From Laedolimicola ammoniilytica (GTDB lineage Bacteria; Bacillota; Clostridia; Lachnospirales; Lachnospiraceae): a stretch of 64,000 bases of DNA. The translations under genes were made by a program, and so were the position numbers. Of this stretch, positions 26,709 through 33,690 are shown piece after piece. Location of the stretch: positions 186,001 to 250,000 of the forward strand of contig NZ_JAOQKC010000002.1 of NCBI RefSeq assembly GCF_025567165.1, written 5' to 3'. Position 1 is the first letter of the stretch. Each line of letters begins with the position of its first letter. A model generated the notes under the pieces. That model was given only the letters and a program-made list of their open reading frames with translations. It did not search any database and was not told the DNA's origin.

Positions 26709-27493
26709 TACAGTTCACCTCCCAAATCATCAGATGCTGCCGGAGCAGCTGCTTCTTCTGTTTTCTTATTTCCTGCATACTGGAAAATCACATAGGCAAT
26801 TGTCGTACCGATGACAGCTGCTCCTACGGTATTCACACCGAGAAGTGCTGTAATTGTCCAGCCCATGAAGAAGAAAGCTACATTCTTCTTGTTAAACAGA
26901 AGCTGCATCAGAATGGCAATTCCAAGTGCCGGAAGCATACCGCTGGCTACAGAAAATCCATTGATTACACTCTGCGGAATTTTATCAACAAATGCACTGA
27001 TAACGGTAGACCCAAGCAGTGCACCGCAGAATACCAGCAGGAAATAAGCAACAAAGAACAGAATGGCGCCGCCCCAGAGAGCGCGGTCAATTCCTTTATA
27101 ATCACCATTTTCTGCTGCCTTATCTGCCTGATGTACGAAGTAGCCATTGACAGTTCTACAAAGAATACCTACCAGCTGTCCTAAGGTTGCAATGGGCAGT
27201 GCCAGGGCTACTGCTGCACTGACATCCAGCTTGGCACTGATGGCAAATACGGTAGCAAGAATACTTCCGGATACGGTGTCAGGCGGTGTGGCGGAACCAA
27301 TTCCAACTACACCCATCATAACCAGCTCCAGAGAAGCTCCAATAATAATACCTGTCTGTAAATCTCCCAAAATCAGACCTACCAGTGGTCCAAGAACCAA
27401 TGGCCGATCCAACATACACATTCCGAATACACGGCTGTCCCAAATACCGATACCGCCCAGAATACCAAGCAGTACTGCATGAATTATACCCAT
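26708..27493 (-). CDS. PTS mannose/sorbose-family IIC component
   Basis: The 261-residue integral membrane protein is the EIIC subunit: LDRPLVLGPLVGLILGDLQTG near residue 30 and VGIGSATPPDTVSG near residue 63 are family landmarks. It carries the sugar across the membrane while EIIB phosphorylates it. It lies 36 nt after the EIIB gene. The last residues are Ala-rich and polar. Confidence 0.92.
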   Translation of the reverse strand: MGIIHAVLLGILGGIGIWDSRVFGMCMLDRPLVLGPLVGLILGDLQTGIIIGASLELVMMGVVGIGSATPPDTVSGSILATVFAISAKLDVSAAVALALPIATLGQLVGILCRTVNGYFVHQADKAAENGDYKGIDRALWGGAILFFVAYFLLVFCGALLGSTVISAFVDKIPQSVINGFSVASGMLPALGIAILMQLLFNKKNVAFFFMGWTITALLGVNTVGAAVIGTTIAYVIFQYAGNKKTEEAAAPAASDDLGGEL

Positions 27494-27529
27494 AACCTAC
27501 ACTCCTTCTTTTGAATCTCTCTGTTTCTG

Positions 27530-28018
27530 TTACCTTGCAAAACTTTTTCTGATATCTGCTGTGGTCAGGCGCTTCGATGTAGGATCTGCCTGCATCACAA
27601 GCTCAGCCCCTTTTTTCTCCATGCTGTCCATCACAGCGATATCATCTGCATCCATGTAAGAATTCATATCAATTTTTTTCTTTCCTTCTCCGCTTCGGAG
27701 TCCGCCCAACAATACATCCTTGATCGCTCCGTTTGTCCGATCGTACAGATATTCCGCATCCTTCATATCTTTGCAGATTACCATAATCGTACGTGCTGCA
27801 TGCTTTGGGTTGTTGATCACTGCTACTGCTCCATCCAGAGATTTCATGGAAAGTGTTACCTCCGGCGGTGTGGCCAGTTTAAAAGCCATCTGCATGGTCG
27901 CATCTGTAATCAGCTTATCGTTTGCCACTACAATCGTGTCAATCTTGTAATAGTTTGTCCATGCCACGGCTACCTGTCCATGAAGAAGTCTATCGTCTAC
28001 ACGCAATACTTTAATCAT
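27530..28018 (-). CDS. PTS mannose/sorbose-family IIB component
   Basis: The 162-residue cytoplasmic protein starts IKVLRVDDRLLHGQVAVAW; His14 in the RLLHGQV motif is the phosphorylated residue that passes phosphate from EIIA to the sugar. Length and sequence are normal for the family. The start is behind TTGGAGGAAA, 15 nt after the EIIA stop. Confidence 0.94.
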   Translation of the reverse strand: MIKVLRVDDRLLHGQVAVAWTNYYKIDTIVVANDKLITDATMQMAFKLATPPEVTLSMKSLDGAVAVINNPKHAARTIMVICKDMKDAEYLYDRTNGAIKDVLLGGLRSGEGKKKIDMNSYMDADDIAVMDSMEKKGAELVMQADPTSKRLTTADIRKSFAR

Positions 28019-28033
28019 CGTTTTCCTCCAATC

Positions 28034-28474
28034 TTACAGTTCCCCGTCATCACTGATGGATACGGGTTCTGCCTGCTGGTCATTGACCAGTATAATCGTA
28101 TCTCTGGCTTCCGCCAAAGCTGTACGAATCTGCCTCAGATTTTCTTCTCTGTCATCCGTAAGTTCCAGCATAACCAGTGACACCAGCAATCCCAGATTCA
28201 GGCCGCTTACCAGATAAATCTCCGGATGCTCCGCCATAATTCCAATGGCTGCCTGTGTGGTACTGCCGCCCGGCAGATCTGTAATCAGAATCGTCGGCCA
28301 ATCATTCTCAAAGGAAGCGATCGCATCATTCAGTTTTTGCTTCGTCTGTGCAATGCTTTCATCCATGGTAATGCTCAGCGCTTTCAAATTCTGAACTTCA
28401 CCGAGAATAAATCTGCAGGACTGCGCAATTCCCTTGGAAAATTCCCCGTGTGTCAGTAAAACAATGTTCTTCAT
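28034..28474 (-). CDS. PTS mannose-family IIA component
   Basis: The 146-residue protein begins MKNIVLLTHGEFSKG; the His in THGEFS accepts phosphate from HPr. The conserved TDLPGGSTTQAA loop is near residue 62. The ATG at 28474 is preferred over an upstream in-frame GTG because AGGAGGTG lies at the right distance. It is the first gene of the IIA-IIB-IIC-IID-SIS operon. Confidence 0.93.
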   Translation of the reverse strand: MKNIVLLTHGEFSKGIAQSCRFILGEVQNLKALSITMDESIAQTKQKLNDAIASFENDWPTILITDLPGGSTTQAAIGIMAEHPEIYLVSGLNLGLLVSLVMLELTDDREENLRQIRTALAEARDTIILVNDQQAEPVSISDDGEL

Positions 28475-28490
28475 AAGCACCTCCTATAAA

Positions 28491-28500
28491 TGTATATACA
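28491..28500. promoter_or_regulatory. Operator for the GntR/HutC regulator, PTS side
   Basis: TGTATATACA is a perfect 10-bp palindrome lying just after the predicted start of the PTS transcript. A matching GTATATACA lies at the start of the divergent regulator transcript (28641-28650). HutC-type regulators often bind GTATATAC-like palindromes. Confidence 0.6.
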
Positions 28501-28509
28501 TTTTACTAT

Positions 28510-28538
28510 ATGCTACTACACTTTTACCCTCTTGTCAA
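28510..28538 (-). promoter_or_regulatory. Promoter of PTS-SIS operon
   Basis: TTGACA and TAGCAT on the reverse strand with a 17-nt spacer; predicted start near 28503, next to the operator palindrome. Confidence 0.75.
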
Positions 28539-28610
28539 TCCTATTTTTATATACTTTTAATAATTTTTATTCCATTTCCATTATTTATATCTGCCTTTTT
28601 TCTATCTCCC

Positions 28611-28639
28611 TTGACTTTTTTCATTTCCCCAGCTATCAT
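28611..28639 (+). promoter_or_regulatory. Promoter of GntR/HutC-type gene
   Basis: TTGACT and TATCAT on the forward strand, 17 nt apart, starting transcription about at the second operator copy. Confidence 0.75.
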
Positions 28640-28640
28640 A

Positions 28641-28650
28641 AGTATATACA
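28641..28650. promoter_or_regulatory. Operator for the GntR/HutC regulator, regulator side
   Basis: AGTATATACA shares nine bases with the PTS-side operator at 28491 and occupies the same position relative to its promoter, so the regulator probably represses both its own gene and the PTS operon. Confidence 0.55.
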
Positions 28651-28684
28651 AATATGTGTAAATATAGAAACAAGGAGATTACGA

Positions 28685-29401
28685 TTGAAAAATTCACCGC
28701 GGTATCTTGCCATCGCACAGGATATCATCACTCAAATTCAGGAAGGAAAACTTCGCCCTGGTGATCAGATTATGACAGAGGCACAGCTGTGTGAAGAATA
28801 CGTAGTCAGCCGTATGACCGTCAATAAAGCACTGACTACCCTGGTTACTAAAGGATTTGTGCGCCGTGTCTCCGGAAAAGGAACCTTCGTTCTGGACCAG
28901 CAGGTTACCAAATACATCGGAGCTGCCTCGCCCGGAAGCTTTTCCCGTGATATGGCTTCCATTCACACCAAGCCCGGTGCCATTCTGGTAGAATATCGTG
29001 TAGTCCGTGCTTCTGAATTTCCGTCTGTAGCTCAGCAGCTGGAGCTGCATGAAAATGATTTTCTGCACTATATCCATCGAATTCGTACCAGCGACGGGAT
29101 CCGGATTGCTTTAAGTCACACTTATATTCCCTGCAAATATCTTCCTGCTGTTGATGTCTCTGCTTTGGAAGGATCCCTCTATGAATATCTGGATGAAACC
29201 TACCATGTACATCCCCAGGCACTGGATTACAGCTTTGCAGCCCTGCTTCCTACCAACCGGCAGAAGGAGCTGCTTCAGGTGGACTCCTGTGCCCTGTTAA
29301 AATCTTCCCATCGTAGTATTATCGAGACAGGGGAACTGTTCGAATATACAGAGACCTACTATGCGGGCAACCGCTTTACCTACAAATTTGCCCCACGTTA
29401 G
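28685..29401 (+). CDS. GntR-family (HutC/UTRA) transcriptional regulator
   Basis: The 238-residue protein has an N-terminal GntR winged helix (YLAIAQDIITQIQEGKL to MTVNKALTTLVTKGFV) and a C-terminal UTRA ligand domain (YRVVRASEFPS to the end). The start appears to be TTG at 28685: it is behind AAGGAGATTACGA, and upstream in-frame codons lie before the promoter start. It is divergent from the PTS operon and probably binds its phosphosugar intermediate. Confidence 0.88.
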   Translation: MKNSPRYLAIAQDIITQIQEGKLRPGDQIMTEAQLCEEYVVSRMTVNKALTTLVTKGFVRRVSGKGTFVLDQQVTKYIGAASPGSFSRDMASIHTKPGAILVEYRVVRASEFPSVAQQLELHENDFLHYIHRIRTSDGIRIALSHTYIPCKYLPAVDVSALEGSLYEYLDETYHVHPQALDYSFAALLPTNRQKELLQVDSCALLKSSHRSIIETGELFEYTETYYAGNRFTYKFAPR

Positions 29402-29420
29402 GAACCAATGATTTTTTTAT

Positions 29421-29488
29421 AAAAATAGAAGGAACTGTGAACCTGTATTTCTCATGCAGCTTCGCAGTTCCTTCTATTTTCATTTTTT
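29421..29488. terminator. Bidirectional terminator between gntR and asparaginase
   Basis: A 16-bp stem (29422-29437 with 29465-29480, AAAATAGAAGGAACTG) is flanked by T-rich tails on both strands and separates the convergent GntR and asparaginase genes. Confidence 0.85.
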
Positions 29489-29496
29489 TAAATCAG

Positions 29497-30492
29497 CTAT
29501 TCTGAAATTTCCCCTGCATAATTCCGCGCAAAGATTTCCTTTACCTCTTCCGGATCCTCTGTCTGTCCCAGCGCCCACATCATTTTCGTCACAATGGCTT
29601 CCGTGGTCATATCACGGCCCGGAATGACCCCACAGTCCAGAAGCTTGCGTCCCACCTCATAGAGGGACAGATCGCTCTTCTCATAGAGACACTGGCTGCA
29701 CACCGCAATGCTGACCCCATGATCCGTCAGCTTCTTCAGCTTGGGAAGGAGGTTCCGCCGCTCAAAATGGGTGCCACCCGCGCCAAAGGCCTCGATGACA
29801 ACGCCCCGGTACCCCAGCTCCAGCAGGCTGTCAAAAATCTCCGGCTTGGTTCCCGGAATCAGCTTCATCAGAAATACGTCCGTACAGAGCTTATTTTTCA
29901 GCTCAAAGGGAGCCGCCGCCTCTTCTCCCGTCCGGCTGTGCTCCAGGTGTACGCCGTCCGCATAGATTTTCCCGATATAGGGCGCGGAAATGCTTTCAAA
30001 GGCGTCAAAGCCCATGGTTCGCACCTTTACCGCGCGGCAGCCGCCCATAATCTTATCGTCAAAGGCCACCATTACCCCGCTCAGACCTGCGTCCACCGCC
30101 GCGAAGGCCGTCTGCAGGTTCCGCTTGGCATCGGTAAACATCTGGCCGATGGGAATCTGCGCTCCGGTCAGCACCACCGGCTTCGTCAGGTTCTGCAGCA
30201 TATAGCTGAGTGCGGAAGCCGTATACGCCATGGTATCTGTGCCATGGGTGATGATGATACCGTCATAATCCGGCAGCGCCTCCGCCACCTGCTCTGCCAT
30301 AAACTGCCATTCCTCCGGCTGAATATTGGAGCTGTCCAGATTCAGGATATCCCGGCTTTCGATCGCAAAGCCTTCCCGCAGCTCCGGCAGAAGTTCCAGA
30401 ATTCCGTCTCCGGACATTCCCGGGGTCAGCCCCTCCTCTGAATGGGTACAGGCAATGGTTCCGCCTGTCGCCAGCAATAATACCTTTTTCAT
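29497..30492 (-). CDS. ansA: Type I L-asparaginase
   Basis: The 331-residue enzyme hydrolyses L-asparagine to aspartate and ammonia. The two catalytic Thr segments are present: LATGGTIACT at the N-terminus and ITHGTDTMAYTA near residue 86, plus the Lys-containing TDAKRNLQTA. No signal peptide is seen, so it is cytoplasmic. It is 15 nt downstream of an FCD-type GntR gene and co-transcribed with it. Confidence 0.92.
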   Translation of the reverse strand: MKKVLLLATGGTIACTHSEEGLTPGMSGDGILELLPELREGFAIESRDILNLDSSNIQPEEWQFMAEQVAEALPDYDGIIITHGTDTMAYTASALSYMLQNLTKPVVLTGAQIPIGQMFTDAKRNLQTAFAAVDAGLSGVMVAFDDKIMGGCRAVKVRTMGFDAFESISAPYIGKIYADGVHLEHSRTGEEAAAPFELKNKLCTDVFLMKLIPGTKPEIFDSLLELGYRGVVIEAFGAGGTHFERRNLLPKLKKLTDHGVSIAVCSQCLYEKSDLSLYEVGRKLLDCGVIPGRDMTTEAIVTKMMWALGQTEDPEEVKEIFARNYAGEISE

Positions 30493-30507
30493 TCTCTTTG
30501 TTCCTCC

Positions 30508-31167
30508 TTACCCCTGCCAGGGCGCTGCCGCCCGGTCATGAAAATACAGTCGGTATTCCACACCGCTCAGTTCTTTATCCACAAAGGCTCTCGCTTTTTC
30601 CACATCCCGTTCCTTCAGGGCCTCCACCAGCTCCAGATGCGCTTCCATCGCCCCCACCGCATCCGCGCTTTTCCAGTCCCGCACCAGCACCCGGCGCAGC
30701 TTGTTCAGGGTTCCCTCCAGGGTAGAAATCAGATAGGGATTCCGGGACAGATAGACGACCGACATATGAAACTGCATATTCATGTCGCTGTACTGCCGGT
30801 AGGTGCCCTCCTTCATGGCCGCTATCTGCTTATGTACCTCCGCCTCCAGATGAGCCAACTCCTCTTTCCCCGCGTACTGGATCGCCAGCTCTGCGGAGGC
30901 CTTTTCCAGGATTCCCCGGAACTGAAACAGGCTCTGCAGCTCCGCCACCGAAAGCCCTCTGACCAGATAGCCCTTGTTGGGAATCTTGTCCAGGAATCCC
31001 TCCATACAGAGGTAATTCAGCGCCTCCCGGGACGGCGTCTTGCTGACACCGAACTTTTCCGAAATCTCCGCCTCGGTAATCATATCATTTTCCTCATAAA
31101 CCCAGTTGATGATATCCTCCCGCAGGGCTTCGAGGACTTTTTCTGTCATAGACTGCCGTTTCGCCAT
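30508..31167 (-). CDS. GntR-family (FadR/FCD) transcriptional regulator
   Basis: The 219-residue protein has a winged helix (VLEALREDIINWVYEENDMI; SEKFGVSKTPSREALNYL) and an all-helical FCD effector domain whose metal/ligand residues include the His of MNMQFHMSV. The ATG at 31167 follows AGGAGGCTC; the longer open frame begins upstream of the promoter and is not used. It heads an operon with asparaginase and probably responds to asparagine or aspartate. A perfect palindrome at 31209-31232 is the likely autoregulatory site. Confidence 0.88.
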   Translation of the reverse strand: MAKRQSMTEKVLEALREDIINWVYEENDMITEAEISEKFGVSKTPSREALNYLCMEGFLDKIPNKGYLVRGLSVAELQSLFQFRGILEKASAELAIQYAGKEELAHLEAEVHKQIAAMKEGTYRQYSDMNMQFHMSVVYLSRNPYLISTLEGTLNKLRRVLVRDWKSADAVGAMEAHLELVEALKERDVEKARAFVDKELSGVEYRLYFHDRAAAPWQG

Positions 31168-31208
31168 AATGAGCCTCCTGTATCTTAAGTCTGCCTGTTG
31201 TTTTTGGA

Positions 31209-31232
31209 ATATCAGTGATATATCACTGATAT
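31209..31232. promoter_or_regulatory. 24-bp perfect palindrome, likely FCD-regulator operator
   Basis: ATATCAGTGATA is followed directly by its exact reverse complement. The site covers the predicted transcription start of the gntR-ansA operon, which fits repression by the encoded GntR protein. Confidence 0.75.
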
Positions 31233-31236
31233 CTGT

Positions 31237-31265
31237 ATCGTACACCCGGGGATTTCCTCTGTCAA
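31237..31265 (-). promoter_or_regulatory. Promoter of gntR-ansA operon
   Basis: TTGACA and TACGAT on the reverse strand, 17 nt apart, directly downstream of the mgtE terminator. Confidence 0.8.
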
Positions 31266-31267
31266 GC

Positions 31268-31304
31268 AAAAAAGACCTTATCGTATCCATACGACAAGAT
31301 CTTT
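31268..31304 (-). terminator. Terminator of mgtE
   Basis: AAAGACCTTATCGTAT (31271-31286) pairs with 31289-31304 with two mismatches or wobbles; on the reverse strand it ends in a T run. It lies 12 nt after the mgtE stop codon. Confidence 0.85.
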
Positions 31305-31316
31305 TCTTTCTCTCTT

Positions 31317-32690
31317 TTACACCAGATGAACGATATCAATCAGCACCACGGCCACCAGTCCGTAATACACCACGATGGCCACCAGGTCGTTGATGGTCGT
31401 AATCAGCGGTCCGGACGCTACGGCCGGGTCCACGCCTACCTTTTTGAAGAAAATCGGTGTCAGGGTTCCCACCAGGCTGGATACCACCATGGCGCCCACC
31501 AGGGACACGCCCACACAGGCGGAAATCATCAGGGAATAGCCCAGGGTGAAACCTTTGAACAGGTGGATGTACGCGCCCAGGAATACCAGGGCCATCACCG
31601 CCAGAATCGCGCCGTTGAAGAAGCCGATCTTCATCTCCTTGAACATAAGCTTCACCTTCTGTCCGGTGGTCAGGTTCTCATCCATCAGCACCCGGATGGT
31701 TACCGCCAGGGACTGGGTTCCCACATTGCCGGCCATATCCAGAATCAGGGACTGGAAGCACATGACGATGGGCAGCACCGCCACGACGGACTCAAAGACG
31801 CCCACCACAGCGGACACCACCATGCCGAGGAACAGCAGAATCACCAGCCAGGGCAGTCTTTTACGGATGCTCTCGCCTGTGGTCTCGTTTAAGTCCTCCT
31901 CGGCAGTCAGACCAGCCAGCTTCGCGTAATCGTCACCCATCTCGTCATCTACCACCTCTACAATATCCTGGGCTGTGATGATACCGCCGATGCTCCGATC
32001 CTCCAACAACACGGGAATAGAATCCTCGGCGTAGTCCTTGATTTTCTCAATGCAGTCACTGATTTTCTCATGGTCCATGACGAACGGATAGGAACGGCTG
32101 ATCAGATCTTCCAGCTCCACATGCTCTCTTGCGATGATCAGATCCTGCAGCTCGATGGCTCCGTAGTACTGCTCCTGCCGATCCACCACATAGATCGTGG
32201 AAATGTTATCATTTTCTCCGGCCTGACGCACCAGCTCCCGCATGGCCTCCCGGACGGTCAGATCGTTGTGAATCAGGATAAAATTGGTGGTCATATAACT
32301 ACCGATCTCATCCTCGTCGTAGGACAGCAGAAGCCTGACATCTTCGCTGGCCTCTTTATCCAGCATCCCCAGAATTTTACACTTTGTGTCGTCGTCCACT
32401 TCCTCCAGAATGTCTACCGCATCGTCGGAATCCATCTCGGAAATGACCTTGGCCTGCTGTTTTAAGGACAGCTCCTTCAGATAAATATCGCCGTCGTCCA
32501 GATAGGCGAAAATCTCCGCCACCCGCTCTGCGCCCAGGGCCGAGTACAGGCGCTTTCTCTCCTCAGGCGTCAGAAGCTCCAGAGCCTCCGCAATATCGTT
32601 ATCATGGTAATCGAAGAGCCGGTCAATCAGCTCCTCCCGGGACAGGTTTCCCCGGATAATCGCAATCAATTCCTCTACGTACTTTGTCAT
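31317..32690 (-). CDS. mgtE: Magnesium transporter MgtE
   Basis: The 457-residue channel has the MgtE N-domain (residues 1-130, acidic, Mg2+-sensing), two CBS domains (residues 140-260; YMTTNFILIHNDLTVREAM) and five C-terminal helices with the pore segment DMAGNVGTQSLAVTIR near residue 345. It mediates Mg2+ influx and closes when cytoplasmic Mg2+ is high. The start follows GGAGGTAGGCT. No M-box could be recognised in its leader; a small hairpin with a T run lies at 32757-32788 instead. Confidence 0.95.
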   Translation of the reverse strand: MTKYVEELIAIIRGNLSREELIDRLFDYHDNDIAEALELLTPEERKRLYSALGAERVAEIFAYLDDGDIYLKELSLKQQAKVISEMDSDDAVDILEEVDDDTKCKILGMLDKEASEDVRLLLSYDEDEIGSYMTTNFILIHNDLTVREAMRELVRQAGENDNISTIYVVDRQEQYYGAIELQDLIIAREHVELEDLISRSYPFVMDHEKISDCIEKIKDYAEDSIPVLLEDRSIGGIITAQDIVEVVDDEMGDDYAKLAGLTAEEDLNETTGESIRKRLPWLVILLFLGMVVSAVVGVFESVVAVLPIVMCFQSLILDMAGNVGTQSLAVTIRVLMDENLTTGQKVKLMFKEMKIGFFNGAILAVMALVFLGAYIHLFKGFTLGYSLMISACVGVSLVGAMVVSSLVGTLTPIFFKKVGVDPAVASGPLITTINDLVAIVVYYGLVAVVLIDIVHLV

Positions 32691-32756
32691 AGCCTACCTC
32701 CATTTGAGCCGCATTTTTCCAGAACCTTCCACCAGAAGCTTCCGAAAAATGACCGC

Positions 32757-32850
32757 AAAAAAACACCGCTTCAGATTTTCCAAAGCAGACTTAACGGTTA
32801 CACGCTGTGAAGTCCGGATCTTACTGAATACGGTGTGAATCAAATGTCAA
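32757..32850 (-). promoter_or_regulatory. Leader region of mgtE with possible promoter and weak hairpin
   Basis: A TTGACA hexamer lies at 32845-32850 on the reverse strand, with no clear -10. Downstream, a 6-bp stem (32766-32771 with 32783-32788) is followed by seven T, which could be a weak attenuator. I could not match the conserved M-box core. Confidence 0.35.
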
Positions 32851-32884
32851 TATAAAGCCAGCCATGACACGCAAAAGCATGCAG

Positions 32885-32989
32885 CTATTTTATGATTTCT
32901 AAGGGAATCTTCACGCACAGCTGCACGTTTTTGCCTTTCCTGTTCGCACCGTACTTTCTACTTCGTCCCGTACTATCGCAACTGTCCAT
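32885..32989 (-). CDS. 34-residue basic small protein
   Basis: An ATG at 32989 sits behind a near-perfect AGGAGGTGAATTTC ribosome site and 50 nt downstream of a good promoter. It opens a 35-codon frame ending in TAG. The peptide (MDSCDSTGRSRKYGANRKGK then a hydrophobic ending LCVKIPLEIIK) is rich in Lys/Arg, with two Cys. No family recognised. The start signals are stronger than those of most genes here, which argues for translation. It precedes mgtE by about 195 nt in the same direction and could be a leader peptide or a small regulator. Confidence 0.55.
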   Translation of the reverse strand: MDSCDSTGRSRKYGANRKGKNVQLCVKIPLEIIK

Positions 32990-33034
32990 GAAATTCACCT
33001 CCTGAAAATTAGAATTCATTTTGTTTCCTTTGTG

Positions 33035-33072
33035 AGTATAACATCAAAGAAGGGGGTATACAACCCCCCTTC
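33035..33072 (-). promoter_or_regulatory. Promoter of the small ORF, overlapping a GC hairpin
   Basis: TTGTAT (33058-33063) and TATACT (33035-33040) on the reverse strand are 17 nt apart. The -35 box lies in the loop of a hairpin made of GGGGG (33052-33056) and CCCCC, which may be the terminator of the decayed gene upstream. Confidence 0.6.
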
Positions 33073-33098
33073 CTTAAAAACCTTCTCTTTTTTCGCTT

Positions 33099-33310
33099 TT
33101 ACAGCTCCATGTGTTTCATTTCTTCCAGGAAATCCCGGATATAGGAAACTGCCAGATAGGACGGTACCATAAAGTCCGTTCCCAGCGCGCCCTGGAAGCC
33201 CATAGCCAGTGCCTTCACAGACGGATTCAGGGTGAAGAGCAGCAGAGTAATAAGGCCTGCCACCACCGCTGCGACGGCTCTCTTTATCCCTTCCGGGAGG
33301 TCATTGAAAA
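33099..33310 (-). pseudogene. C-terminal fragment of a membrane protein
   Basis: About 70 codons read as real protein: a hydrophobic helix (AVAAVVAGLITLLLFTL), then LNPSVKALAMGFQGALGTDF and an amphipathic end (YIRDFLEEMKHMEL), with a stop at 33099. Further upstream the open frame is antisense to another gene fragment and no longer looks coding. No family recognised; most likely the surviving 3' end of a deleted gene. Confidence 0.45.
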
Positions 33311-33485
33311 ACGGCGTACCAATTACTGCTACCTCCGGAATTGCCTGATGATGTCTGCCCCATGTTCTTCCCTCTCCTGGTGGAGAATCGTGAATCCCTG
33401 ATGAAGCATCTGGCTGCCCATCAGATTCCCCCCCAAGGTTTACTGGCCTGTTCCTCCTTTTGTAAAGGTGGATGAGTATCAATAG
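33308..33485 (+). pseudogene. C-terminal fragment of a DegT/DnrJ-type aminotransferase, frameshifted
   Basis: Forward reading gives YQLLLPPELPDDVCPMFFPL and LVENRESLMKHLAAHQIPP, then a tract of seven C (33428-33434); skipping one C continues as KVYWPVPPFVKVDEYQ and a stop at 33485. The pattern (PMFFPLLVENR, then WPVP) is typical of the C-terminus of DegT/DnrJ/EryC1 sugar aminotransferases. Its 5' end is cut by the junction with the fragment at 33099-33310, and it carries a +1 shift, so it is a relic. Confidence 0.5.
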
Positions 33486-33502
33486 AATGTGTCCTATATA
33501 AA

Positions 33503-33643
33503 AAAGAATGTGCCATTGGCACATTCTCGCGCCGAGGCGCGGTTGCTTCAGCAACCATCTACCACTGCGCCGAGTGCGCATCTTTGCAAGCTCTGCTTGC
33601 TTTTATGGAATAGGGAATTCTATCGGAATTTCCTATTCCATAA
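33503..33643 (-). repeat. Structured repeat element, copy 1
   Basis: On the reverse strand the element folds into consecutive hairpins: a long arm with AGGAAATTCCGAT (33603-33643), a small hairpin near AAGCAAGCAGAGCTTGC, a GC arm, GTTGC-TGAA-GCAAC (33542-33555), a CGCGCC/GGCGCG arm and a final AGAATGTGCC arm. A second copy at 47218-47340 keeps the same order and loops while the stems differ by compensating changes. It directly follows the iadA terminator. Confidence 0.7.
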
Positions 33644-33676
33644 TAAAGAAAGAGCGGGGCTATCGCCCCGCTCTTT
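33638..33676 (-). terminator. Terminator of iadA
   Basis: AAAGAGCGGGGC (33649-33660) pairs perfectly with 33665-33676; a pyrimidine-rich tail CTTTCTTTATT follows on the reverse strand and merges with the first arm of the repeat element. Confidence 0.88.
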
Positions 33677-33690
33677 CTGCCTTCCTTCAC

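Noticed and set aside
32691..33060. M-box riboswitch ahead of mgtE
   Set aside because: The conserved aptamer core could not be found on the reverse strand, and a small ORF with its own promoter fills much of the gap.
33311..33581. 5' half of the 160-codon reverse frame ending at 33099
   Set aside because: This part is antisense to the DegT-like relic and the structured repeat; only the last 70 or so codons look coding.
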